DNA from: Liopterus haemorrhoidalis
Lineage: Eukaryota; Arthropoda; Insecta; Coleoptera; Dytiscidae
Direction of reading: 5' to 3'
NCBI GenBank assembly: GCA_963971575.1
Contig: OZ020611.1
Coordinates: forward strand, 210,035,324-210,099,323
DNA length: 64,000 bases
In this document: positions 12,324-23,262 of the stretch, piece by piece
Numbering within the stretch: position 1 is the first letter of the stretch
Layout of the letters: each line of letters begins with the position of its first letter
Made by a program: the position numbers and the translations under genes
The notes under the pieces: model-generated
What the model was told of the DNA's origin: nothing
Seen by the model: the letters and a program-made list of their open reading frames with translations, nothing else
Database searches by the model: none

Positions 12324-13030
12324 ATTTGTAGATCATTGCAAACAATGAATTGAACATATTCAATTGTTTTTCCAGATATATTAAAGGTATCACTCAACCT
12401 CATAAACGTTGATTTTGAAATCACATGATAAAATTTTCTTACATTGGATTTTATCAAATCAGTAATTATATAAAAGATACAGTTAATTTTTTTAAAAACA
12501 ATAAATATTTCTCTTGTTTTTTATGATCAATATCGGGAACTGTTACCAAGAAATGAAGACCGTCAGTCTGAACCAGATATCTGCAATTCTTTCGTAATTG
12601 ACTGCTACCTAAAGCGGAAACTTGCTGTAAATTGACAACATATGGATGGATGCAAGCGTGAACGTTCCACTTATTACCTGAAACACGCAGTTCATTTGTC
12701 ACCAGCAAATTGTGCATTATATATGATTTATGAACTTCCTGTTAAGAGAAAAGATGTTAATTGAATGTCCAAGAAGAAAAATATGGTAAGGAGAAGAATA
12801 AAATGTTTTGACAAACAAAAATGTTTCTACAACATGCTTCCTCCAACCCAAAGCGATATTTTTGAGACAAACAGCTGCGATAATAAATTTCTTTTGAAAT
12901 TTGTAACAATGCTGTTTTAATATAGTTTACAAAGTGTGGTCCGCGTCCTGATATTGGTACGTGAAAAGAAAATATTTGTGCGGATGCCAGTTTACAACTA
13001 AAAATTTCGACAGAAATTTTAACATATATA
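12324..13030. other. Spacer, no feature supported
   Basis: AT-rich. An 83-codon minus-strand frame (12466-12717) has mixed composition but no motif that I recognise. Confidence 0.4.
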
Positions 13031-13105
13031 CTCTAGAACAGTGTTTCTCAACCTTTTCTGGCATGGGGCCCCCCAAAATAACGTAAATATTGTCTGAGGC
13101 CCCCC

Positions 13106-13141
<36 letters not shown>

Positions 13142-13150
13142 TAGAGAGAG

Positions 13151-13184
<34 letters not shown>
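13106..13184. repeat. Compound (TA)n-(GA)n microsatellite
   Basis: A run of TA repeats passes directly into GA repeats inside the hAT element. The spurious minus-strand Leu/Ser/Tyr/Ile frame here is only this repeat translated. Confidence 0.9.
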
Positions 13185-13186
<2 letters not shown>

Positions 13187-13477
13187 TGAGGGGGGATCAC
13201 AAGTTGTATCAGGATAGAGGAAACAAGATTTTTTTCGAAAAGATGATTTGTGAGCAAGATGGGAAATAAAATTGGTGACCAGACTTTACCCAAATACTTG
13301 GATGGTAGTATTTAAATTTTTCGAAATAAACCGGAAGTACAGGATGTCAAGGAAAACTTCGATTTTTTATATAGGAATGGCGTGTTGGGTATATTTGGAT
13401 AAAGCTTTTGAAAAGAAACAACTTTTACATAAACATATTTTTAATATCTGTTACGGTTACCTATAATGGCTTGCAAG

Positions 13478-13711
13478 CAGTGGCGGCATTAGCTCTTAAA
13501 ATCTGGGGGGGCAAAAAAATGTTGAGTAACATTTGGTGGGACCACGAAATATTTTTTTATTGTTTACATATGAAAATACAAGTAATGACCTAAAAAACAA
13601 AGGTCATCACTTCTAATTATTTTTTTTTTTTTTCAAGCAATTCTTGGATGGGTCCTGAGCAACTTTTAGGCTGGCCCGCCCCCCCCCGGACCCATCGTAG
13701 CGCCGCCACTG
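13478..13711. mobile_element. Nested hAT MITE, 234 bp
   Basis: The ends are CAGTGGCGGC and GCGCCGCCACTG, with an exact 8-bp duplication CTTGCAAG at 13470-13477 and 13712-13719. It sits inside the 13039-14079 element and so inserted later. G-run and C-run stretches lie near each end. Confidence 0.9.
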
Positions 13712-14099
13712 CTTGCAAGTATTTTTATTTAGAATGTTTAAAAGTTGCTTTCCATTTTGAACACTTTCGCATCCTTACTCTTTAGTTCACAGTAGCGCGG
13801 AGCATAACAAAAAATATTGCACGTTCAAGTCGTACCTACTTAAAAGTACTTGAAGTACCTCCAACACGAACCGTTTTAAAGTTTAAATTAGTTGTCAAAA
13901 TAAGTATAATTTATTTTATTTATGTTTAAAAGGTATATTTTAATGAATATAAATGTCATATATTTATGAATATATCTTGCAAAATTGAGCGTTTTTCTAT
14001 TATAATTTCATGCTATGACCTTATATAACTTCTCGGCCCCCCGACGAAGCTTTCAGGGCCCCCCAGTTGAGAAACGCTGCTCTAGAATTTGAACAAATA

Positions 14100-14300
14100 T
14101 TGGGTTGTTACATAAGTCCGGTGGTTTGTTTTTTTTTACCTTTTATTCAATAAAATATACATTCTAAAAAAGACTTTCATGATCAAATGTACTGTCCATT
14201 ATTTTCTATCACTTATCCATCTCTGAGAAGGTTCCGTCTTTGCTCTCGAAAAATCTGTAGAGGTGAATTTTGATTTAGTCCAAAGTTGCGAAATTTTTTA
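14100..14300 (-). pseudogene. 3' end of a mariner element
   Basis: TGGGTTGTTACATAAGTCCG at 14100 looks like a mariner terminus after TA. On the minus strand, a frame reads FFESKD and then, after a frameshift, VIENNGQYI and a stop, the standard mariner transposase C-terminus. No matching other end was found. Confidence 0.6.
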
Positions 14301-15213
14301 CTTTAAGGGAATTTTGTAGAGAACGGAACAAATGGTAGTCGTAGCATATAGTCCAGACATCGTACCATCCAACTACCATTAATATTTAATACACCAATCA
14401 GATCTCTTTTATGAATGTAATTAATTGTAATTGTACAGAAAAAAATAAATAAAATAGGACCCCAATTGAAAAACTCTTTTCTACACATGGTAGTGAAAAT
14501 TTTGTCAGTGGCCAATCTTGAGTAAAAGCTTTCAGAGATATCTTATAAAAATCTTGTAATAAAGCAATCATTTCCTTTAATTAAGCAACATTTTGACAGC
14601 AAATAAATCTTTTTAAAAACATTCAATTAACTAGCTTTCCAATTACATCCTTTTTTAAAAAGTCATTTAAAGTAAAATATGACTCACTTCAAAGATAAAA
14701 CAAAAACAATTCCATTACAGAAAAATAATAAAAGTAAATATCAGCGTTATTGGAATTTTGAATTGGCAGTTGCTATCAATCAAGTTATTCATATATAGTT
14801 CACACGTAATCGCACGATTGACCCCTGACACAGAAGGCATTGAGATGTCTGATTGTCTAGGAGAATGTACGACTAATTGAGAATTATTATTCAGTAAATA
14901 AATTTTATCACCTGAATTAACATTTAATTAGGTAACAAACAAAAGACTTACAAACACTTGTACACAATGACATAATAATCATGTAACAAATTATGTTTAT
15001 GCACCTTCTTGAAATTAAGGAAGATACTGCAATTAGCGCGTTTAAATTGTTTAGACATTTGTCTGCGTAATCATAGTTTTGAGATTATATCCTCAAAGAT
15101 TGGAGATTTTGGATAATTAGATATATTATTTATAGTCCCTATGTTCGTGCGGTGACCAGATTGTCGCAATCGAAAACTGGGACAATGCATATAATCTTTG
15201 ATTATCTAAAGAA
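14301..15213. other. Spacer, no feature found
   Basis: AT-rich sequence with no supported gene or repeat. Some of it may be further decayed mariner interior. Confidence 0.35.
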
Positions 15214-15235
15214 GTCTAGTCAGATTTACGGAAAA

Positions 15236-15466
15236 TTCAACGCAGAAAATTCATCGCGAGATAATTCATCGCAGAAAATTCATCGCGGAAAAAATCATCG
15301 CAAGACAATTCATCGCGGGGAACATTCATCGCAGGGAAATTTCATCGTGAGAAAATTCATCGCAAGAAAATTCATCGCTGGGAAAATTAATCGCAAGAAA
15401 GTTCATCGCAGAAAATTCATCGCAGTGAAAATTCACCGCAGGGAATATTCATCGCAGGGAAATTAA
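15236..15466 (+). repeat. Left minisatellite arm, TTCATCGC units
   Basis: About 16 imperfect copies of a unit such as GAAAATTCATCGCAG. The units vary mainly in the three to five bases between the AATTCATCGC cores. Confidence 0.9.
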
Positions 15467-15995
15467 GTAAAATATCGGGTCATTTTTATTCGTACAGTGA
15501 GCGAATTCCATTGAAATTCAAATCGTTTAATAAAATTGTTATTACATATAAGAGACATAAATAAGATAGACAATTAATATCAACAAAAATACTTTACATA
15601 AACAAAATATTTTAGTTAAATAGTTTAGTTTTAATATTTGGCATGGCGGTCTTCTATGTTTTCCACAAAGCTGTATTTACCTATTTCGGTGAAAGTCGAT
15701 TACTTCAGAAACTCTTAAAATGTTCGGGGAAAACGCAAATTTGCACATAAATTCGGATTAAAAATGTGATAAGCCCTTATTCTATTTTCATTCAATATTC
15801 GCGACACACACGCGTAACGCGAAAGTAAGTTGGATTGAACCTAATTTGATCCAAAAATTTTGACTCTACTCTCAGAAGATGGATTGGACCTAATTTGGTC
15901 CAATAACACCAACCCTACCTAGTAGGAGTTTACCTAAAAATTTTTCATCAATAAATTTCGTTCCCAGCAATGCGCACGTACGTACGACCTTAGCG

Positions 15996-16207
15996 TTTGT
16001 AATTTCCCTGCGATGAATTTTCCGCGCGATGAATCTTGCCTGCGATGAATTTTCTTGCGATGAATTTTCTCGCGATGAAGTTTCCCTGCGATGAATTTTC
16101 TTGCGATGAATTTTCTCGCGATGAAGTTTCCCTGCGATGAATGTTCCCCGCGATGAAGTTTATTGCGATGAATTTTCCACGATGAATTTTCTGCGATGAA
16201 TTGTCCG
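15996..16207 (-). repeat. Right minisatellite arm, inverted units
   Basis: The reverse-complement array (GCGATGAATTTTC and GCGATGAAGTTTCCCT variants) of the left arm, so the two arms can form a long hairpin. Confidence 0.9.
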
Positions 16208-16562
16208 GACCCGGTCTAGTCAGGGTCATATGACTGAAATAATAATTAACGTACTGATGTGTTTCTCTCTCACTCACATTGGCAAAATAATAAGAGAAAT
16301 ACAAATGAAGTTTCTCAATCAATTTTGTTTATTGTTCAAGTATAGCTACGACAAACGTACTTGTACATACAAACGTGTACCGTAGGTTATCCCACCTCGG
16401 GGTTTGTCTGAGATTCCTAATCTTTTCTAGTTTCATTCGTACTGAACCAGTGGCGTCTAAAACTCTGTTTTGCTATTTACTTCATCGTGTTTTTCATTAA
16501 ATCTATCCTTTTCAGGACAATGTTTGTATTTTAAATAATTGTTTTCTTTTATTTAAAACAAT

Positions 16563-16690
16563 ATGAGTGTAAAAGACAAAGCGTTAAGAAAGCAGTCCCA
16601 TGAATTGATTTATAACCTATATGAATATTTCCTACGAGAGCAAAAAAAACAGTGGACCTTTGTTAACTGTACATGCAGTTCAGCAGGTAA
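16563..16690 (+). pseudogene. N-terminal fragment of a transposase-like protein
   Basis: An ATG at 16563 gives MSVKDKALRKQSHELIYNLY and EYFLREQKK. A frameshift in an A-run near 16643-16650 then continues as NSGPLLTVHAVQQV in another frame. The pattern (aromatic-rich helix, then K-x-SGPLL and a helix-turn-helix lead-in) resembles the first exon of insect IS630/Tc1-like DDE proteins. No catalytic part was found nearby, so it is a relic. Confidence 0.4.
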
Positions 16691-17242
16691 ATAAATGTGA
16701 AATAATATTTATTATAATTAAAATTAGGCTCCGGAGTTATATATATTCGCACTCAATTTGCATTATTTTCATGAATTTTTGTAGAGACATCTTTCTTAGA
16801 TAACAATAAATGACATTAGGTATGGAAATTGTTAGTTTTTTACACAGTTTTCATTATTTTTCATTTATGTAATGCCAGAAAAATTATTGTTTCTGGCATC
16901 TTATAAAATCCGCGTTCACCTAAAAACTTTATTTTTTCTTAGAATAATGTTTGAAAAATGGTATTCGCTTTTTACTCGGGGTCACTGCACAGTGGGTAAA
17001 TACGGTATATTAAATAAATTTTCCTGCAATATTTGCGAAACTAATTTAGTCATAAATATTTCTCTATTTCCGTTCTTCTATGAAATATTCTTCACTTTTC
17101 TTATCGGTTACTGTACTCAATCCAACAAAGGCTGCAAATAGTCTGATGATTAATAGTTTACATATTCGTATAATTTACTCAGTCTATTTTTTGTCATGGG
17201 ATTGAGGTTATCATATAGGGAAACTCCCGTCTATAGTCCGAG

Positions 17243-17266
17243 CATCCTGATAACGTTATCAGGATG
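17243..17266. repeat. Perfect 24-bp palindrome
   Basis: CATCCTGATAAC is followed directly by its reverse complement GTTATCAGGATG. It stands alone in non-coding sequence and its role is unknown. Confidence 0.85.
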
Positions 17267-17844
17267 ATGCACCACAGACGCCACAAATTATAAAAAAGAA
17301 TTAAAGGTTGTAAATTCCAATGAATCAGAGAGAATATTACGCAAAGACGTTTATCAAAGTACTTATTCGGGAGCAGGGTTTAATAATTCCCGTAAACATT
17401 TTTGTACTTTTGGGAGTCGGAAATGAGATATTGTATTTCCCGGGAGTTTCCAAAATAATCTTTATTATTTAATTTTCGGCGATCAATAGTAATAATGACT
17501 GTAATGGTTACTATTAATAAACAAGACATCATTTTTGACAAGTTTCTGCTATATTGGAGTTTTTCTCAAAATGCAGTGGATATAGTTTATAACGACGTTG
17601 AAGGGACCAATGAAATTCGGTCGTTATAACCGTAGGTCGCTATATCCAAATATAAATACAATGTTGAAAAATATGTAAATTTTATTTATGTTGGAAAAGA
17701 GTAATTTAACATAAGTGCAAGAAGCTTAAGCAACAAAAATAATATTCAAGTGTTACAAATCATAAAAAATAAACAATCCAACTTAATTTACAAACAACGT
17801 TACACTTACATAATTTTACATACGTATGTATGCTATCAATGTAA

Positions 17845-17995
17845 TGTTACTGTAAAATCCCGAACTACGGTAAATCCTAAGATTTTCCAATAAAACCTAA
17901 GATTTACCAACTCTTTGGATTAGGATTTAACTAGTAAATCCTAAGATTTACTAGTTAAACCTAAGATTTACTAATATACGGGCTTTTACAGTAAC
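17845..17995. mobile_element. Small MITE with repeated inner stems
   Basis: The ends TGTTACTGTAAAATCCCG and CGGGCTTTTACAGTAACA pair. The interior has several direct and inverted copies of TAAATCCTAAGATTTAC. It is nested in the Tigger relic. Confidence 0.75.
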
Positions 17996-18048
17996 ATATA
18001 CATATTTAAATTTTAACAAAAAAATCTGTTATTTTGATTTGTTTTTGA

Positions 18049-18401
18049 GATTTTTGGTTTTCTAAAAAGTTTTTTAATAATTTTTTTCAAATGTAGCAAT
18101 GCAAAATCTGTTGTAGCCTCTTTGAAATATTGATTAAACTTGAAAAAATGCTGAATTGTTTCAAGTCTTGAAAATACATCCTTTATAGTAGGTTTTTGGA
18201 ACTCGGTTATTTTTTCTATTTTTCCACTGCGTCATTGTTTATTTCTGACTCCAAATTCGGACTTGACCCAGCTAAAATTTCATCTTCCGTCATATCCTCC
18301 TCCGTTTCAAATTCTTCATCAATATTTGAAAAATTTACATCAATTCGTTCCTTTTCGGCATATCGACGTCGATGACGTATTTTAAACTCGTAGTTAACCA
18401 C
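18049..18401 (-). pseudogene. C-terminal piece of Tigger-like transposase
   Basis: The minus-strand frame 18216-18401 encodes an acidic segment, NFSNIDEEFETEEDMTEDEI, like the tail of CENP-B/jerky-type Tigger transposases. After a stop or frame change, the sequence continues as KPTIKDVF, LETIQHFFKF and ATTDFALL, the usual last helices. The DNA-binding and DDE domains are absent. Confidence 0.6.
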
Positions 18402-19050
18402 TGAATGAATATGTTTATCTGTCGCGTTTCGCCTTGTCTTTTCATAACTCAGTAATTCCCCTAGTCAATTCGGTACTTCCCCGGCGTTTTCGCGTTAGAC
18501 AGTGGTGATCCGTCGTTATTGAACATAATTTGACCCAAATTTTATGTCATTTTTCGTCGTTATATTAATTTTATCATAATATCCGATGTTTCTTAAAAAG
18601 ATATGTTTCTGGCCGGGACTTTGAAATATCGTCGCAAAAACCGATATGTCGTTATACCAGATGTCGTTATAAACGATATCCACTCTATAAACAATGTAAT
18701 GAACACATATTTTATTATGCCATACTTTTCAGCAGTGGGAGCCAAAATCTGTAAACATAGGACTTTTGAATTTTAAATTATCTGGTGAACATTGACGTGA
18801 CCATATATGCAGGGTGCACAATCTAAATATTTTTCTGAATTGTGCACAAAAATATTTTGTGTTCTACATTTATTTTACTATGTTGTAGTTCAATATTTAA
18901 GGCGTAATTTATTTTAATGCAGGAAATTTTCCCAAATCATCTGAGAACTATGGGATGGGTAGTCAAGTTTTTTCACAGTTTATTGGGTCGTCAAGGATGA
19001 AATTTGTAGAAAAAAATTCAAAGTTGATTGATAACTTACAAATATAAGAT

Positions 19051-22000
19051 ACTAGCTGAAAACCCGTGCTTCGCTACGGTATATTGATGGTCTCATTGGC
19101 ATAAAATCCGCAGTTTGTTTTTAAACTTGTGTATGGGTAACCTTTGTAACAAAAAATCTAGTCGATATCTCATCTGTCCTAAGAGATATTGAGGAACCCG
19201 TGAAAAAACATTTTACTCCTTTTCACCAGATAGGGGTCGAACTTGAAAAAATCCTTTCTTAGTGGGTTCTTACTTCATATTGAAAAATGTACTCTCCGAA
19301 TTTTTTATTTTTAACAAAAAAATACTAATTTACCCTTTAGGAATGAAAGAAAACTGTCAAACTCTGAAAACATATATGCCAAAATGGAATGTTATAACTC
19401 AACAACCGCTGGAAATACAAAGGGTTCTATAGTTCACCCCGAATGTAGATTCACCCCTTTAGGGGTTGATTAAGATAAAATCCTGAAATTCATTTTTCGG
19501 CATTTGTATGGGTAATCTTTATAAGCAAAAACCAAGTCTATATCTTATTGATCCTAGAAGATATTAAGGCGTCCTTGAAATCACAATTCCCTCTTTTCAC
19601 CCTTTAGGGGTGATTTTTGTTAAAGGTAAAAAACTGTTAAAACCATTTCGAGACATTTTAAAAAGACACCTATGTGCCAAAAAGAAACGTTATAACTCAA
19701 CAAACACAGGAAATACGACGCGATGTATAATCTACCCCGTTTGTAGAATCACCCCTTTAGAAGTTGATTAGGACGAAATCCTGAAATAAGTTTTTCGGCA
19801 TTTGTATGGATAATTTTTGTAAGCAAACACCAAGTCGATATCTTATTGGTCCTAAAAGAATTAAGGAATTACTGAAATCACATTTCACCCCTTTTCACCC
19901 TTAAGGGGTGAAATTAAAAAAATGTCAAAATCATTTCGAGATATTAAAAAAAAACACCTAGATATTAAGGAATCCTTGAAATCACAATTCATCCCTTTTC
20001 ACACTTTAGGGGGTAATTTTAAAAAAATGTCAAAACTATTTCGAGATATTTTAAAAAGATACCTATGTGCCAAAAAGTAATGTTGCAACTAAACGAACAC
20101 AGGAAATACGGCGGGATGTATAATTCACCCCGATTGCAGATCCACCCCTTAAGGGGTTGATTAGGACAAAATCAAAAAATTGGTTTTTCGGCATTTGCAA
20201 GGGTAGTTTTTGTAAGCAAAAACCAAGTCGGTGTCTTATTGTTGTTAATAAATATTAAACAATCCTTGAAATCACATTTCACCCCTTTTCGCCCTTTAGG
20301 GGTTAAATTTAAAAAAGTTGTCAAAACCATTTCGAGATATATTAAAAAGACGCCTATGTGCCAAAAAGAAACCTTGTATCTCAATAAACACAGGGAATAC
20401 GACGGGATATATAATTCACCCCGATTGTAGATCCATCCTTTAGGGGTTGATTAGGACAAAATCCTGAAATATATTTTTCGGTATTTGTATGGGTAATCTT
20501 TGTAATCAAAAAGCAAGTCAATATCTTATTGGTCCTAAGAGATTTAAGGAAACCTTGAAATCACAATTCACCCCTTTTCACCCTTTAGGGGTGAAATTTT
20601 AAAAAACTGTCAATACCAATTCGAGATATTTTAAAAAGACACCTATGTGCCAAAAATTAATGTTGCAACTAAACGAACAGAGGAAATACGACGAGATGTA
20701 TAATTCACCCCGATTGTAGATGCACCCCTATAGGAGTTGATTAGGACGAAAACCTAAAATATGTTTTTCGGTATTTGTATGGGTAATCTTTGTAAGCAAA
20801 AAGCAAGTCGATATCTTATTGGTTCTAAGAGATATTAAGGAATACTTGAAATCATAATTCACTCCTTTTCACCCTATCGGGGTGAAATTTTAAAAAACTA
20901 CCAAAACCTTTTCGAGATATTTTAAAAAGACTCCTATGTGCTAAAAAGTAATATTGCAACTAAACGAACACAGGAAATACGACGGAATGTATAACTCACC
21001 CCGATTGTAGATCCACCTCTTTAGGGGTTGATTAGGACAAAATCCTGAAATCCTGATAATCTTTGCAAGCAAACAGTAAATCGATATCTTATTGATCCTA
21101 AGAGATACTAAGGAATCCTTGAAATCACAATTCCCCCCTTTTCAACCCTTAGGGGTGGAATTTTAGAAAACTGTCAAACCCATTTCGAGATATTTTAAAA
21201 AGACACCTATGTGCCAAAAATTAATGTTGCAACTAAACGAACAGAGGAAATACGACGAGATGTATAATTCACCCCGATTGTAGATGCACCCCTATAGGAG
21301 TTGATTAGGACAAAAACCTAAAATATGTTTTTCGGTATTTGTATGGGTAATCTTTGTAAGCAAAAAGCAAGTCGATATCTTATTGGTTCTAAGAGATATT
21401 AAGGAATACTTGAAATCATAATTCACCCCTTTTCACCCTATAGGGGTGAAATGTTAAAAAAAACTACCAAAACCATTTCGTGATATTTTAAAAATACTCC
21501 TATGTGCTAAAAAGTAATGTTGCAACTAAACGAACACAGGAAATGCGACGGAATGTATAACTCACCCCGATTGTAGATCCACCCCTTTAGGGGTTGTTTA
21601 GGACAAATTCCTGAAATAAGTTTTTCGGTAATTGTATGGATAATCTTTGCAAGCAAATAGTAAGTTGATATCTTATTGATCCTAAAAGATATTAAGGCAT
21701 CCTTGAAATCACAATTCACCTCTTTTCAACCCTTAGGGATGGAATTTTAAAAAACTGTCAAACCCATTTCGATATATTTTAAAAAGACATCTATGTGCCA
21801 AAAAGTAATGTTGCAACTAAACGAACACAGGAATTACGACGGGATGTATAATTCACCCCGATTGTAGATCCACCCCTTTAGGGGTTGATTAGGAAAAAAT
21901 CCTGAAATTGGTGATTCGGTATTTGTATGGGTAATCTTTGTAAGCAAAAAACAAGTCGATATCTTATTGGTCCTAAGAGATATTAAAGAATCCTTAAAAT

Positions 22001-22470
22001 CACAATTCACCCCTTTTCACCCTTTAGGGGTGAAATTTCAAAAAACTGTCAATACCATTTCGAGAGATTTTAAAAAGACACCTATGTGCCAAAAAGTAAT
22101 CTTGCAACTAAACGAACACAGGAAATACAACGGGATGTATAATCCACCCCGATTGTAGGTTCACCCCTTTAGGGGTTGATTAGGGCAAAATCCCGAAATT
22201 GGTTTTTCGGTATTTGTATGGGTAATACTTGTAAGCAAAAACTAAGTCGATATCCCATCGGCCCGAAGAGATATTAAGGAATTCCTGAAATCACATTTCA
22301 CCCCTTTCCATCCCTTAGGAGTGGAATTTCGAAAAATCCCTTCTTAGTGGGTGCTTACGTCATGAAGGGAATATACTCTCCGAATTTCAAGTTTCTAGGC
22401 CCAGGGGTTCGGGCTGGGCGGTGATGAGTGAGTCAGTCAGTCAATCAGGACACTGCCTTTTATATATATA
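19051..22470 (+). mobile_element. Unclassified element carrying a 291-bp tandem array
   Basis: It interrupts the mariner just beyond its transposase stop codon. It starts ACTAGCTGAAAACCCGTGCT and ends with GAGTGAGTCAGTCAGTCA followed by CCTTTTATATATATA. AGAT lies at both junctions and may be a short target duplication. No open reading frame of note. The terminal sequences recall non-autonomous insect repeats, but I cannot assign a class. Confidence 0.75.
19400..22320 (+). repeat. Tandem array of about ten ~291-bp units
   Basis: The landmark CACCCCGATTGTAGATCCAC (with variants) recurs near 19437, 19735, 20125, 20416, 20706, 20998, 21270, 21563, 21854 and 22146. Most spacings are 290-293 bp; exceptions are 272, 298 and 390. 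Each unit also has a short palindrome, CACCCTTTAGGGGTG, and the block TTTGTATGGGTAATCTTTGT. Short frames of 63-70 codons inside are by-products. Confidence 0.92.
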
Positions 22471-22477
22471 GATTATT

Positions 22478-23041
22478 TTATTCATCAAAGTATGCACTCA
22501 TATTGTCTATACACTTTTGCCATTTAAGCGTCAGGTTGTTCAGGCCGATGGTATAAAACCCTGGCGGACTAGAGTCAATGAATTCTTGGAAAGTCAGTTT
22601 TACAGCATTGTCGGAATTAAACTGTTTTCCTATTAAAAAGTTGTCCAAATTGCGGATGAAGTGGTAGTTAGTGGAGGCTAGGTCTGGTGAGTATGGAGGA
22701 TGATGAAGAATTTCCAACTCCAATTTCTATAGTTTTGCCACAGTCATTTGTGCAGTGTGTGGTCTAGCGTTATCATGCAATAAGATAGGAGTCGATCTGT
22801 TGATCAATCAAGGCTGTTTTTCTTTAAGTTTTTGCATCATTTCGTCCAGTTGGTTTCAGTATATTTCTGCTGTGATCGATGAACCAGGATTTTTTTGTTT
22901 GATTGTTAAGTTACCTGTATGAAATTTGGCGAAACAATTTGATATTGTCTGTTGCGTAGTAACACTAGAACCAAATACACTATTAATGTTTCGCGCGGTC
23001 CGCGATGCCGTAGTTCCACGTAAGAACTCATACTTCATAAT
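22478..23041 (-). pseudogene. Internally deleted mariner transposase
   Basis: The minus strand starts MKYEFLRGTTASRTARNIN, then TTQQTISNCFAKFHTGNLTI (part of the helix-turn-helix region). It jumps to QLDEMMQKLKEKQP, RSTPILLHDNARPHTA (DDE block 2), LHHPPYSPDLAS (mariner signature) and KCIDNMSAYFDE, stop. The first catalytic Asp block is missing and there are stops between fragments. Confidence 0.85.
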
Positions 23042-23262
23042 AGTGCGAAATTCCGACCGTTTTCAACCAAATTAATTTGTTTTTTAAGTTTTTTTAAAGT
23101 TGTTTTTTAGAGCATACAATGATTTCTTTAAACAGGCGAGATACGTAACTTTCCAACCAAAAAAAAAAAACATAACGGTAAAATATTGAGCGAATGTCAA
23201 ATAATAAGCTGTTAAGGTTGGCAATATTATGAACTACAAATTTCATCCTTGACGACCTGATA

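Larger units (their letters stand above)
13039..14079. mobile_element. hAT-family element, 1041 bp, non-autonomous
   Basis: The ends are CAGTGTTTCTCAACC and GTTGAGAAACGCTG with an exact 8-bp duplication CTCTAGAA at 13031-13038 and 14080-14087. GGGGCCCCCC-type subterminal sequence lies at both ends. No transposase frame is left. A smaller hAT MITE and a microsatellite lie inside. Confidence 0.9.
15224..16213. mobile_element. Mutator-like fold-back element with minisatellite arms
   Basis: A 990-bp unit flanked by an exact 10-bp direct repeat GTCTAGTCAG (15214-15223 and 16214-16223), a duplication length typical of Mutator-like elements. The arms are inverted arrays of a 13-16 bp unit with the core TTCATCGC (left, 15236-15466) or GCGATGAA (right, 15996-16207). 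The roughly 530-bp centre is AT-rich and non-coding. Assignment to Mutator rests on duplication length and fold-back architecture, not on a transposase. Confidence 0.78.
17574..18685 (-). mobile_element. Tigger/pogo-type element relic
   Basis: The ends are CAGTGGATATAGTTTATAAC and GTTATAAACGATATCCACTC, inverted repeats typical of the pogo group. TA follows the right end (18686-18687); the left TA appears mutated to TG. Subterminal GTCGTTATA motifs recur. Inside are a minus-strand transposase tail and a separate MITE. Confidence 0.75.
18983..23260 (-). mobile_element. Mariner element split by a 3.4-kb insertion
   Basis: The ends begin TTGGGTCGTCAAGGATGAAA (left) and TCAGGTCGTCAAGGATGAAA (right, reversed). 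TA duplications lie at 18981-18982 and 23261-23262. Removing 19051-22470 leaves a mariner of about 860 bp, oriented on the minus strand, with an internally deleted transposase. Confidence 0.85.

Noticed and set aside
12466..12717. 83-codon minus-strand frame of mixed composition.
   Set aside because: No motif, no splice or promoter context and no related copy in the window; length is compatible with chance.
15236..16207. Regular short repeats separated by variable bases, resembling a CRISPR array, and the open frames over them (NSSQ/KFIA-type repeats).
   Set aside because: Units are only 13-16 bp with 3-5 variable bases, inverted in two arms within a transposon in an intron-bearing genome. 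The frames are just the minisatellite translated.
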